The translations under genes and the position numbers were made by a program. Source: Hericium rajendrae (taxonomy: Eukaryota > Basidiomycota > Agaricomycetes > Russulales > Hericiaceae). Taken from it: a DNA stretch of 64,000 nucleotides. The notes under the pieces are model-generated. The model had not been told where the DNA came from. It ran no database searches and worked only from the letters and a program-made list of their open reading frames with translations. The DNA is taken from positions 124,001-188,000 of the forward strand of contig CM065878.1 in the NCBI GenBank assembly GCA_033439255.1. Direction: 5' to 3'. Positions 1 to 11,800 of this stretch are shown one piece after another (the first letter of the stretch is position 1; each line of letters begins with the position of its first letter).

Positions 1-1017
1 CCTTTACCCTTCTTTCCCGCTCCGTTACCTGCAGGAGGATCCTGCACGTCCGGAGAGCTCTCCGCTTCGGCGTGATGGGGTCGGTCCAGTTCCTGATCCC
101 CCGGACTGCCTGCCATAACCACATCGAGCTGTTCATTATGTGCGACTTGGAGGCCAGACTGGACTGGTGGAGCCGGCGCAGTCAGGGCCAGGGTCGTTGG
201 AGCTCCAGAGGCAATCTGGGCTGGGATGCGGCGGTCTTCTGTAAATGTGATCGAAGATCCGGATGGCCTCTGCTCGTTTCTCTCCAGAGGATCATCAGTT
301 GTTGCGCTCTGAGTAGTGCTTAGTGGTGCCGGATGGGGTGCAGATGTGAAACCAACAGACTTAACGGCCATTTCAGTCGTTGCTAAGATGGCATGTCCCG
401 TGGATTGTACAGCAGGGGGTCGGATCGGTCTGCTGGTTGATGCAGCAGGTGTCTTTCCACCGTCAACAGACTCAGCAGACCGCACAGACTCAGTAGGAAG
501 GCGTTCTGTGGCCCCACGTGATGTTCCCGGGACTGGGGGGGAGGGGGAGGGCACGGTTGTGTTGTGATCCAAATCTTCTGAAACCCACCAATGCTCTGAC
601 AATGGAATTCTCCCCACACACTTCGACCAATCATCCCTCCCCTCCGAAAAGGAGTCCACCGTGCCCACGAAGGTCTTCGGATCCAACAATTTCTTCGCCC
701 TTATAAGACCAACCAAATTCCTGCCAACACTCTGGATCAGCGGGGGTAATGCGAATGTCTTGTTCTTGTCCATCCCTTTGAGCATTTGAATGATGCAAGA
801 CGCTGTGTCCTAACAACATGACCCCAGTAAGCTAAATGTACAAGCTAAAAGCTAGAACAGAACTTACACATTCTTTCAACAATCGGCGGTGCCACCACTC
901 CCGGTGCTTGTTCGACATCGGCTGAATCTCAATGGCCTTCTTCAAAGCGACCAGGGCACACCCCACACGGGCCTCGTGCAATTGAAGGTTGCCAAGGAGT
1001 TCTGAAGTAGTAGTCAT
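1..1017 (-). CDS. B-type cargo protein, partial (copy B0)
   Basis: The start codon is at 1017. Exon 1 (868-1017, 50 codons) ends KEC and joins in phase to an exon running from 809 off the window edge; the intron 810-867 has GTAAGT and TTAG ends. The N-terminal part is helical, with a tryptophan-rich stretch HREWWHRRLLKEC and later a WW pair, matching in layout the first 120 residues of the B genes at 5799 and 62588. A long Ser/Pro/Thr/Glu-rich linker follows. The Zn-cluster seen in the other copies would lie outside the window. Function unknown; I infer a cargo gene of an older KDZ element. Confidence is good that this is coding, because the frame stays open across about 270 codons and the splice joins in phase. 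Confidence 0.7.
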
Positions 1018-1316
1018 ACTGGGTGGGCGAACAATGTCAACGAAGTGAGCGTGGGAGGGGGAACAGTACAACTGTGCTGGCAGACACAGCATCCGGCAAT
1101 AGCCGCTGGATGGGCGATCCGAGGTGACCGTGATGCGTGACTGTGACAACATATTGGCGACACCTCCATGCAGACCGAGAACGCCTTTACTGGGTCCCGT
1201 CTGCTTGTCCTGTTCTTGTCCTCTCAAAACAATATGTCTGACAATACCACAAAACAAACAGTCCTGAACAAGGTTAGAATGCACTTGTAAACCTGTCACT
1301 ATTAGTCCACTTAAAC

Positions 1317-1650
1317 ATGTCTCTTTTTGGACTCCATTGCTCCTGCCTCCTTGTGTTGCATGTACAGGACTCCACCCTTGCTTCGCGCCAGTTGCCAAAC
1401 CGCCGGAACCATGTCTCAACCGAGTCCCATCAGCCTGGACAGAATTCATCTTTTCTGTCCTCGAGCCGGAATGATTCTGATATCACCCCACCTGAGGCAA
1501 GTTTCATCATTACGCTATAGAGCCGCATCTTCATCATTGGTACAGTGGCTCCGTATTACGTCGACATTGACCCTTCCGTCAGAACCGGACAGGAAGGCCT
1601 GGCAGCACCAGGTCCTGACCGGTGAGCGCCTACCCTTCACACCCACATGA
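1317..1650 (+). pseudogene. Possible 5' part of an A-type cargo gene (A0)
   Basis: Divergent from B0 by about 300 bp there is a short open stretch beginning with an ATG at 1317. It translates into a Ser/Asn/Pro-rich segment (SSSRNDSDITPPE) that resembles the acidic, Pro-rich A proteins in composition only. A second in-frame segment (APYYVDIDPSVRTGQEG) follows at 1546-1620. The E1 inverted repeat arm begins immediately downstream. I could not build a clean splice model to the C-terminal piece at 23463, so the assignment rests mainly on position opposite a B gene. It could also be non-coding. Confidence 0.3.
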
Positions 1651-1719
1651 TTCAGTACTGATTTTCCGTAAGACCATGTTGAGCCAAACTGACACCGTCG
1701 CATTCTAGATTGGTGAGCT

Positions 1720-3215
1720 CACGTTGGCCAACGTCCTGGTGTAGTCATAGTAGTATGGCCAGAATGACAATCTTAATTATCATACCGCGTTGCCCAGGAA
1801 TGTTCGCCTATGCCCCTATACCTGACAGTTAGTTACCATGCAGTATTGTCTGGCCAAGTATACCATTTCTGCAATCGAATATGCCTGGCCAAGCACAAAA
1901 TATGCCTCAGCCTACCGCGGCATATTGCGGCATATCAGTATGCTTGGCCAATATCCAATATGCCGCAAGGCTGCATGACCTTATGATTGGCCAATGTGCA
2001 TATCCTTTCTGCACCAACATGCCGCTATGGTTGACCAACATCCCATATAATTATACGCTACCATTCTGGCTTGATTGGCCAACCTCACATATCTTTAACT
2101 GCGGCATGCCTCTGCGGTTGGCCAACGTCCCGTATATTCATACGGTGGCATTCCGGCTTGGTTGGCCAACGTCGCGCTGAAATAACTCAACCATGCCGCC
2201 ATGGTTGGCCAATGTCCTACTGTATTTGACTCAACCATTCTGGCTTGGCTGGCCAGCGTCTGATATTATATACCCCACCATTGCGCCTTGGTTGGCCAGC
2301 CTCCGACGTATTTTACCGCGGCATGCCGCCATGGTTGGCCAAACACGTACATCCTGCCTGCATCATCATCCCGCTATGGTTGGCCAACATCCGAAGTACT
2401 ATACCATACCATGTGACGTTGGTTGGCCAACACAAATATTGGTTCTTCTGTGTCATGCCCGCATGATTGGCCAATGTCAGACATGGTTTACCGCACCATG
2501 CCCCTACGGTTGGCCAACATATGAAATAGTGTACCGTACCATGCTGGTATGGTTGGCCAACGCGGACATCCTGTCTGTGTTGTCATGCTGCTATGGTTGG
2601 CCAACTCGCATATTCTCTCTTCAGGACCATGCCCGCATGGTTGGCCAACAGCCGAAGATACTATTATACCGTGTGACATTGGTTGGCCAACCCACATGTT
2701 ATCTCTTCTGTACCGTGCCGGCATGGTTGGCCAATGTCTGACTCACGTTACCGCGGCATGCCCCTATGGTTGGCCAACATCTGACGGACCGTACTATACC
2801 GTGCGACATTGGTTGGCCAACCCACATGTTCGTTCTCCTGTACCATGCCGGCATGGTTGGCCAATGTCTGACTCACATTACCGCGGCATGCCCCTATGGT
2901 TGGCCAACATCTGACGGACCGTACTATACCGTGCGACATTGGTTGGCCAACCCACATGTTCGTTCTCCTGTACCATGCCGGCATGGTTGGCCAATGTCTG
3001 ACTTACATTACCGCGGCATGCCCCTATGGTTGGCCAACATCTGACGGACCGTACTATACCGTGCGACATTGGTTGGCCAACCCACATGTTCGTTCTCCTG
3101 TACCATGCCAGCATGGTTGGCCAATGTCTGACTCACATTACCGCGGCATGCCCCTATGGTTGGCCAACATCTGAAATAGTATACCGTACTATGCTGGTAT
3201 GGTTGGCCAACACAC
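1720..3215. repeat. TTGGCCAAC palindrome array, left arm
   Basis: About 28 copies of TTGGCCAA(C/T), with a few variants such as TTGACCAAC and CTGGCCAGC, are spaced about 43 bp apart. Between about 2709 and 3170 three palindromes plus spacers form a 130-bp higher-order unit repeated three or more times almost without change. The spacing is near four helical turns, so the sites would face the same side of the helix. Confidence 0.9.
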
Positions 3216-3399
3216 ATTATAGATTGCACATGCTCATTTCTTAGCATACTACATACAATGTCTATTTACCGCTATTTCACGCCACACTGCCATACCTACA
3301 TTGGTTGGTCAGCCATGAACTCACCACTGCTCGTATGGATGCTCTACATCAACAGGGAGGTGATGCTGGTGGTGACCGGCTCCTCGTGTTGTACCGCAA

Positions 3400-4010
3400 T
3401 ACGAGCGATGCTACAACCTTATCCAGAAGACCGTACCCCATGCCCGTAACATCCCCAAGCAGCCACGTCCCGTGATTCTCTGCGTACCTCTGGTCGTCAT
3501 TCGTTCCATTGTATGCTCATATGGACTTGTATCGCAGACCGAGTGCATGCGTGCTAATGTACTATGCTTCCCAGGTATGCCGCGGCATACTTACAGCGTA
3601 TGCCGCGGTTGATCTCTGGAATGTACAGGAATACGAGCGATGCTACAACCTTATCCAGAAGACCGTACCCCACGCCCGTAACATCCCCAAACAGCCATGT
3701 CCGGAGATTCTCTGCATATCTCTGGTCGTCTGTGGACTTGTATCGCAGACCACGTGCGTGCATACTAATGTACTATGCCGCCCATGTATGCCGCGGCATA
3801 ATCTCAGAATATGCCGCGGCCTAGCTCCAGAATGTACAAGGATACAAGTGATGCTAGAACCTTATCCAGAAGACCGTACCCCATTCCTGTAACATCCCCA
3901 AGCAGCCACGTCCAGAGATTCTCTGCGTATCTCTGGTCGTCTATGGACTTGTATCGCAGACCACGTGTGTGCGTACGAATGTACTGCATGGCTAATATAT
4001 GCCGCGGCAT
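3400..4010. repeat. About 215-bp tandem repeat, inner part of left arm
   Basis: Three units start near 3400, 3630 and 3845. Each contains CCTTATCCAGAAGACCGTAC, TCTCTGCGTATCTCTGGTCG and GGACTTGTATCGCAGACC. Units end with one or two TATGCCGCGGCATA palindromes (about 3578, 3788 and 4000). The same three units appear inverted at 21041-21640. Confidence 0.8.
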
Positions 4011-4509
4011 AATGTGGACCAATCTCATACAGATGCAATGAGTGGCAGTTCGGAGTTTGACGAACATTCAGGAGCCCGGCCTCATTTACTACCTTTTGAT
4101 ATATGTGTTGCATTTGTTTTCGATTTCAGAAATTGCAGCGTCCTTGCACTTTCAATATCGTCTGATCTGTCTTGATTCTATGCTCTCAACGACTTGAAGT
4201 GCCCATAATATGTTTCGACAATCCCCACAGATGCCGCCTCAGCTGCCGCGGCATTCGTACGGTCTCTGTCTGGCTTGCATGTAATTTGGAACACATTGTA
4301 GGAGGCTGTCCATGTACTAATTGAAGGAATACAGTTTCCGTCTATGCCGCGGAGACTTCTGTATAGCGTATCCATCCCCATGTCGTACAATCATTATAGA
4401 ATGCCGCCAATGTTGTTATCATTCACGCGGCATTTTGCTGGTATATGAACCTCAATCTCTGATATAAAGTATATCTACCCTACAAGAATACTAAGATACG
4501 GATAGCCAC
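4011..4509. other. Non-coding spacer between left arm and gene A1
   Basis: I see no gene here. The stretch is AT-richer than its surroundings and includes two CCGCGG-containing sites, at about 4246 (GCTGCCGCGGCATTC) and 4353 (TATGCCGCGGAG), of the kind scattered through E1. It would hold the 3' end of the A1 transcript. Confidence 0.5.
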
Positions 4510-5655
4510 CTAGTACTTTTCAACTGCCATTCGGTAGCTATCCCGTGCATCCTCTAGGTAACTCTTCATTCTCTCATGGCCTTTCGCTAACGTTCGGAAG
4601 AGGTTTAATTCCGTCTCGAACCGCGCTGCTTCCGCTGCCATGACCTGCTGAGATACCATCATACCGACAGATCCCGGATGGAGGCGACGGGACGTGCTGA
4701 GATATCGGTGAAACGGGAAGTCCTGTGATATTTTGACCATCAGCTATAGGGACAGTCACTCATCTCAAGTTAAAACGCACCTCGACCAATGGTGGCGGAC
4801 TGCTACTATCCTGTTGGCCAGAAGAGAGGCATCATTAACATCTCATCACACATCAGCACAAAATGTCCGCACCTCAGCCTGTTCAGTAGCCATGATTACC
4901 GGTCCATCACCTCCCTCCACCATTCTCTCCTTTCCCTTTCCCTTACCGGATACCTGGATTAATTTAGGACTTAGTATGTTGGCCGGGTCATAGCCATAGT
5001 ACATACCGATCCCGCGGGACCGCCTACTCCAGCCTTCGCAGGTGTCGCGATGGCATTACGACCCGCCTCGCACTGCACATCCGGGCTTATGCCATCATCA
5101 CGAATGACACCGCTGATCGTCGTTTTGGTAAGCGCAACCGCAGCCGATATGTCCCCTGGACCTCGCGAGGCATATCCCACCCCATCCGCAGATGCAGACT
5201 TCGGTAAATCAGTTTAAATTCAGGTAGAATGGGTTGACAACATACCTCCTCACCCAGAGTAGGACTACCGCATATGTCCATAAACATGCCCTCCATCTCC
5301 CGTAGCTCGTCCATTGCTCCCTGAGAAATATCAGCAACCAATTTCCCAGGGCTCGCACCCTACTCACCTTTTCAACTTCCTGGACATCGGACCCTGTGCG
5401 CTCGTGAGCCACATTCATAGTCGGCGGATCAAGGACACCGCAGAACATGTCCTCCATCGCCTGAATGTCATCAGGATCTCCCTGCCCGCTATAAGCGTTG
5501 AAATCCAATGCTCTAACAATAGCACTCACCTGGTCCCCGCGTGCTGCCTGGCCTGCGGGCATATGGTTCTGCGGGTTGTCAGAATACATATCCGCATCAT
5601 GTTCAGACTCCTCAGCGAGTCCTACCATGAACGAATCCAGGTCGTCAGCGTTCAT
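4510..5655 (-). CDS. A-type KDZ cargo protein (A1), function unknown
   Basis: Six exons join in phase: 5368-5655, 5246-5320, 5007-5198, 4873-4953, 4781-4810 and 4510-4743, giving 299 codons plus stop. Each intron has GT-AG ends. The protein starts acidic (MNADDLDSFMVGLAEESEHD). It has a second acidic block around residues 97-121, a Ser/Pro stretch (DSSSPPPLVE), and a helical C-terminal third rich in Glu, Arg and Leu ending MAVEKY. There is no recognised domain. The layout (acidic start, Pro-rich middle, helical tail) is shared with the 235-aa gene at 63077. It is divergent from B1 across only 143 bp, so the pair probably shares a promoter. Function unknown; it could be a partner of B. Confidence 0.75.
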
Positions 5656-5798
5656 TGTAGTAGAGAGTCAACAGTGACACCAGCGCCAATCTACGCGAGT
5701 TCACCGCGCGGCGCGACGGTCACGTGATCTGGCTCTCACTTCCCCGCGGACGCGGCTAAGTCGACATCCTGTCCCACTCTCACTTTGCACTCACCACC
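5656..5798. promoter_or_regulatory. Shared divergent promoter of A1 and B1
   Basis: A gap of 143 bp separates the two start codons. It is GC-rich and CpG-rich, with CACCGCGCGGCGCGACGG near 5702 and CCCCGCGGACGCGG near 5743. No TATA box is evident. The promoter role is inferred from the geometry alone. Confidence 0.5.
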
Positions 5799-8274
5799 AT
5801 GTCATCCCCCTACACCCCACTTGAAAAGGATGTCATGCGCTGTGCTCTTCGTGTCCTCCTTGCCCTTGGTTCTCTAAAGCACCGGGACATTATCAGCAGG
5901 GATGAGTGGGAGCGACGTTTCACTGCGGAACAAGTACGTTTTCAGTTCTTAACTTCATATGCTGCTGACCACGTTACGTCTCTGCAGAAATCTCTAGCAC
6001 AGGCATTTCTGGCCGTGCAACAAGCCGGCGAACGCAAGATAATCCCGCCGCTCGTCATCAGCTGGATGCTTGAGATGGTAGATGCCCGCCGCATGTCCCG
6101 GCCAGTGGACTTCGCTTCCATCTCCTCTGCGGATTCCCGTCTCAAGGAGGAAATGATGGGGCACTACCACTCTGAGTTGTGGCCAACAAACTACCATGAT
6201 CTCGACGATTCCCAGGGCGGCAGTGTGCTCGAAGGTGGGTGGTGGTTAGAGCTAGGTGCGTCGGTATTCGGTCCTGCATCATATTCAATCCATTGATGTA
6301 TTGTTAGATCGTAATGAATCCCCAGTTTCCATTGCATCGTCATCCGACCATCCTGCTGGTCGTTCCTCCACTCAGACCACCCGCCCCGCCGCCGTACCTA
6401 CTGCGAAACCTCCCCAGCCTGATCCTGAACGTCGCCAACCCCCACGACCTCGGCCTAAGGTTGTGCTCCAGCCCACGAAGAATGGCGTTCGCATCCAAAT
6501 CCCTGCAGATGATGCCGCCGAGGTCCAAGAGCAAATTGATCGCAACCGCGCGCGGGTAGAGGCTTCTAAGACGCCCTCAAGGCCTGCAGAGCATGTCCCT
6601 GCCGCGCCGACCCCACCAGAGCCCCGCCGAAGCAAGCGCCGTGCGGAAGCCATGGCCTCTGATGACAATGCCTTACCCGATGCCGCCCAACCAAAGACAA
6701 AGGCGCAGAAGACGAAGAACGCGCCCGCATCCAAGAAGGCTGCACCAACGAAGGCTGGGGCCAGCAAGACCACTTCCGCCTCGAAGAAGCCAGCAGCAGG
6801 CAAGACCGCTGCGAAGCCCCAAAAGGGCGGACGTGGCCGCAAGAATGCAGCGGCGACTAGCCAAGAAGTCCAGCAGTCGCAGGCCATTGAGGACGCCAGA
6901 GAGCAGGAGGAGAACCAGCAGGGAGATCAGGGTGTGGAGAGCGAGCAGCAGCAAAATGAGGACCAGCTTCCTCCACAGGTAAGTCTGTAATTTGTTACCA
7001 TATTCTTCCAATGCTCACATATACCTTTGCTCCAGCGGGTATTCACAGCTGACGAGCTTCGATACATCAAGCAGGCCAAACTGGTAGCGGTACGCTTGCA
7101 AATTTCATTGTTACTTTATCATAAGCAATACTGATGAAGGTTTCAAATATCTTAGCTGGATTCCTGCGAGCGCTGCGTAACGGACCAGAAGCCTTGCTTC
7201 CCCAGGGGCCCATGCAACGCCTGCCTCGCCTGCAAGGGCCTCAAGCACAAATGCTCCCACCGGGCCCAAGGCGCGGGCAGCGGGAATAGGCGTAACTGGG
7301 ACCCAGAGGACTACTATGATGTGCTCTGGCGGCATGCAGCTGGGCCGATGCCCAAATGGCCCCTGGACCGCTCTGTCGACTGGGAACCTGAGGTGCAGGG
7401 TAATGTCTCATCATGGGGCTACTGGTCTGACGCAGCCTCGGCGACAGCTGCCGCAGCTCAGGCAGCCTCGGCTTCGAAGGCGGAAGCACAGCAGGCCGCG
7501 GTTACTCAGGCACCCGCTGACTTTGACGTCGACATGGAGGATGAGCCGCGTATGCCAACGCCGCCAATGCAGGTCAACTTGGATGACCGTGCTCCTGGAC
7601 CATCTCGGCGTAAGGACAAGGGCAAGGCTCCAGTGCGCGCCCAGGACCAACACTTCGACGGTCCTGCACACGCTGATCCAGATCACCAGTCTGAAATTCC
7701 CCTGGATGTCACCCCTCCTCGCCGACCGAATCTGTCTCCCCATCCCCCTATTGCTTGCATTGACGATCCAATGCCGCAAGACCCGCGGGAATACGACCCA
7801 CACTCCCAACAGCTGGTCGAGGATCTTGCCGCGGATATCAAGCGTATCCGCCTGCAATTGGGCACGCACGAAGGTGTCATTCAAGGCATGGCCCATCTCT
7901 CCGCGGACGTGCAACGCCTCTCCGAGCGAGTGTCCAGCATTGACACCACACAAGGCCGCCATCAGGAGTCAGTGGAACAGCGACTCAAGGAGCATGAGGA
8001 CCGTCTTCAAAACATTGATAGGGGCCTCACCACACTATCCAGCAACCTGCACACCGACATCTCCGACATGTCCTCCAGGATGGCCTCCCGGTTCGAAGAG
8101 CTGCGTGGCATGGTCAACGTGGCCCCGCAACAAGTTCCGGTTCCCGCGGGACTATTTGGTGGGCGGTTTAGCACGGCTGCGGCGGTTCAGTGGGGTGGAG
8201 CTACTGATGCAGACCGCGGCAATGCTGGGGCCTCATCCAGCCAGCCTAGCACAGGTTCAAAACCTGCCGAGTAG
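5799..8274 (+). CDS. B-type KDZ cargo protein (B1) with Zn2Cys6-like cluster
   Basis: Five exons join in phase: 5799-5933, 5988-6234, 6308-6978, 7036-7089 and 7156-8274, giving 741 aa. Residues 1-120 form a helical domain shared with B0 and B3. Residues about 130-350 are a Lys/Ala/Pro-rich basic linker with a GGRGRKN AT-hook-like motif. Residues about 370-400 hold CERC-x6-C-x8-C-x2-C-x6-C, which fits the Zn(II)2Cys6 spacing CX2CX6CX5-12CX2CX6-8C with one extra cysteine (NACLAC). The C-terminal half is Pro/Asp-rich, then a coiled coil (HLSADVQRLSERVSSI...). Classical Zn2Cys6 factors carry the cluster near the N-terminus; here it is central. A DNA-binding role is likely but inferred. Alternatively the cluster is structural. 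Confidence 0.8.
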
Positions 8275-8870
8275 GTATATCCATGCCCGCGGCATCCGGC
8301 GGCATTTTCACTATTATTTCATGAGTCCTGCATGCTCTTCGCCCTTGTACTTAAATAGATAATGAATGATCAATCTCTCCTATCTAAGATAAAATGTGTG
8401 ACCTGAGATGAATGATTCTTGGGCTTAAGACAGTTATATAACCCGTTTCAAGTCTCGCATGGCAATATCTGTGTATACAACATCCTGAACTGCGACCAGA
8501 TATGAGTATCTATGATATGATGCACCAGAGTCTACATCAAATGGAGTATTGACCCCGCCTTTCTCCATGTTCCACACACTGCTTTGAATCTCCGCGGCAT
8601 GCTACTGACAACCTAAGGACATCGCCGGACAGCACAACACTGATTTATCATGCCGCGGCATATCTATTGACCTAGCCTATGCTCCTGCACCCCGCTTCGG
8701 GACTTCCAGAGCCATCACCCTCCTCTCTATATCCTACAGCCCACTGTAAATGTTGTTCGCGTCGGCCCACGGCCGCGTGAGGCATGTTGAAGCCCCTAGC
8801 GTTCGGTATACAATGCCGCGGCATATCTGTTGAAGGATGCCGCATGCCGGCGAGAGTCCAATGGGCTCTC
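8275..8870. repeat. Intergenic spacer with clustered CCGCGGCAT palindromes
   Basis: This is the gap between convergent genes B1 and HMG1. It has no gene. It carries four CCGCGG-centred sites at about 8288, 8591, 8653 and 8817; the last two are full ATGCCGCGGCAT palindromes. Confidence 0.6.
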
Positions 8871-11800
8871 TCAAGCTTTCCTGCCACCGGATGGACGTGC
8901 TGCAGGGATCGCAACCTCCACTGTCAGCTTCGGATTGCGGCCAGAACGTGGGGGTTGTCTACATTGTGAATCAGCAAGACGCCTGGGTGCTGACAGCAGC
9001 ATAACTTACTCAAGGGCCTTAGCCGTCGGCCGCTTTCTCCTAGACCCTTCAACAATGTTCTCATCCTGCACTTCAGGCTTTCTTTGCCGCCTTGCAGGCG
9101 GCTTGATTGGGGGATGCATCGAGCTCGGCCCAGCCTTTGGGGGACTATCAGGAGATCGAAGACGTTTCCCTAGCAGATGGGGGCCTCCACGATCATTGGC
9201 GGCATTGCTGGCCCTCGGGACATTGGCGTTCTGTCCAGAGGATGGAGCCTGCTGCCCGGATAGTTTAGCATCATTGCCGCATAAATAAAGAGATAATTAA
9301 TGTTGCCTACAGTTTCGGTAGTGCCTTCCGGATCATCTAACGCCTTGCAGGCTTTCGTAATTGCAGGGATTATCAGACTCGCAATGTAAGCGAAAGCAAG
9401 AGGTGATCCGTTCAAATAGCCAGGTCCTGAGCTCTCCTCGTCCGCGTCCTCTGCGAATTGGCCTTCATGCATATCATGTATAGCACTACCCATGGCCAAA
9501 GCAAAGGTTTCCATGCTTGTCCTAGATCGGACACTCCTCGACCCGTTCTGCGTTGGTGCAGAAAGCCAGGGCTTCGTACCAATCCATGTGGTGAGGTCGT
9601 CTAGCCCCTCCTGCCTATGAACTTCAGCAGGAAGCCACATTTCCTGGCTCTCCCAGTCTTTCCAGTGCGTTCTCCAGCTTGCTGGAAGTGGAATTAGTGG
9701 CGCAGCACCCGTTCCCTAAGTCCAGTTAGTGTTTGAAACTTTGAGATGTCATAATAGCATCACTCACTCCTTGCATCTGCGCAATCAGCTCCAGAAGCTT
9801 GCAATACTCCTTTTCATTGGATAACGAGGCCAGGTATTGCATGCGGAGTCGGGTGTGGCGTCGTGTGTCTGCAGGGCATTCCAAAGTGGCTGGACGATTA
9901 CCGCGGCGTTGCGGAGCACCACCTGCAGCAGCGAGAGACCCTCCGGCAGGGCCGCCTGAGCTCCCAGTCCACCCAGGAGGTCTCTCCAGCTCCTGTAGGC
10001 TCTGGTCTGCCACTTCGTCCACCATGATCAACACCTCATCCTCCTCATCAGTCGATGGAATTCCAGACTCCTTCTGCTGTCCTTTGGTTTCCTTTGCCTT
10101 CTTCCCCTTCCCAAGCTTCACCAGATTAGCCTTCGTTATGGTCAGTCGTTCCTGATAGGCTTTATTCTTCACCTCCTTCGCTTTCGTCTTTGCCTCCCTC
10201 GCCTTTGCCTCCCTCGCCTTTGCCTCCCTCGCCTTCGCCTCCCTCGCCTTCGCCTCCCTCGCCTTCGCCTCCCTCGCCTTCGCCTCCCTCGCCTCCGCCT
10301 CCCTCGCCTCCGCCTCCCTCGCCTTCGCCTCCCTCGCCTTCGCCTCCCTCGCCTTCGCCTCCCTCGCCTCCCTCGCCTGAGCCTCCGCCTGAGCCTCCGC
10401 CTTCGCCGCGGCCTTCGCCTGAGCCTTCGCCTGAGCCTTCTCCCAGATGGTCTTTGCCGCCGCGGCTTTGGCCTTCATGGCGTTCGCCTTGGCTGCAATT
10501 GCCTTGGCCTCCATCGCCTTGGCCGCCTTAGTGGTTTTCGCTTTTGCCTGCGTGGCATTCTCCTGAGCCACCTGCGCCTCATGCTGTTTGGCCAGGGTCT
10601 GCGTTGCCGCCTTTGGATGCTGTGCGTCACTCTCCAAGTCTATATCAGACGGGTTTGCCTCCTCTACTTCTGCTTCGGAGTCCTCCTCTGCTGCCGCAGT
10701 AATGCCGCTGTAGTCCGCATCAGATAGAACATCCCCTGCCTTGGACGCATCAGTGTCCGAAAGGTGGACGATGTCTTCACCACCTAGTGACGACGAGGTA
10801 AGGTCCTCATCGGTGTCGTAATCCCTTGGGGGCCTGTCCTTGCCTTTCCGCCTGATTGCAGGTGGCGGGGTGTCTTGTACATCTGGTGACGATGGGGTCT
10901 GGTCATCCTGGCTGTCGTAATCAACGTGCGCCCGTTCCTTGCCTTTTCCCAAGGTCGCCGTCGGTGTACGGCTTTGCGCGGAGGTATTGGAGAACCCAGC
11001 GGCATTCCGGGACGCTGTTGGGGGCCTGTCCTTGCCTTTCTGCCTGATTACAGGTGGCGGGGTGTCTTGTACATCTGGTGACGATGGGGTCTGGTCATCC
11101 TGGCTGTCGTAATCAACGTGCGCCCGTTCCTTGCCTTTTCCCAAGGTCGCCGTCGGTGTACGGCTTTGCGCGGAGGTATTGGAGAGCTCCGCGGCATTCC
11201 CGGACCCTGTGGAGGGGGACATGGCATGGCAGGCCTTCAACGCGGCTTTCCTGCCTTTAGCAGGAGGTCCCTGCATTGGAGTAGGAGCTTTGGCAAAGCA
11301 TTGAACAGTGTCATCACCGTCGACCTCCGGAAAATAATCCCACTTGAAGGGAATCAAGCCTTCGTCTATGCGGTCGTGCCAGTGCCTGTATACATCTTCA
11401 ATGCAATATTGGTTCCACTTTGACGGGTGAATCCAGAATTGGTATCCTGGCGGGAAGCAATCCAGGGAGAAGTAGTCGCTGTCCTCGGTAAAAACCAATC
11501 CCCATGGCACCGCGCCCTTCACTTCACCTATTGCAATATCTGATCTACATGTCAGCTTCTGCTCCACGAGATGATACTCTGGCTTACGGAAGTGTGCAGT
11601 CATCCACTGAGTGATCAAGGCCTTCCGCTCTTGCCTCTCCAGCTTATCGAATACCTCTAGCGATGGCAAGATCGGCCAGCCTTCATCGTCATAATCCAGT
11701 TCCGGGAGGTCTAGGCTTTCGCTTGGAGCATCTGGAGCTTCGCAAAGCAGGGGATCTGAAGCATGGCATCAGCGCTTGCCAGCCAGATATATTGAAGTAC

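Larger units (their letters stand above)
1651..4010 (+). repeat. E1 left inverted repeat arm
   Basis: This is the left arm, inverted relative to 21041-23508. From outside in, it has a unique outer segment with variant TGGCCA motifs (1690-1950), an array of TTGGCCAAC palindromes (1720-3215), a short non-palindromic bridge (3230-3400), and three tandem units of about 215 bp (3400-4010). There is no credible coding capacity; the short reading frames here repeat with the satellite. The arms are much longer than the short terminal repeats typical of cut-and-paste elements. I infer that they hold the transposase binding sites. Confidence 0.85.

Noticed and set aside
2193-3174. Long overlapping reading frames with repeated GWPT/VGQ words in the arms
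   Set aside because: They recur every 130 bp with the satellite on both strands and lack start, intron or domain evidence; they are translations of TTGGCCAAC repeats.
1720-3215. CRISPR array or subtelomeric satellite
   Set aside because: Repeat spacing is regular, but the repeats are short palindromes with repeating spacers, and the array is inverted at the other end of a gene-bearing element; the host is a fungus.
6372-6887. Minus-strand frame opposite B1 exon 3
   Set aside because: Shadow of the Lys/Ala-rich linker of B1; no splice or homology support.
10190-10531. Plus-strand frame rich in Pro and Ser
   Set aside because: It is the opposite strand of the AREAK minisatellite within HMG1 exon 5.
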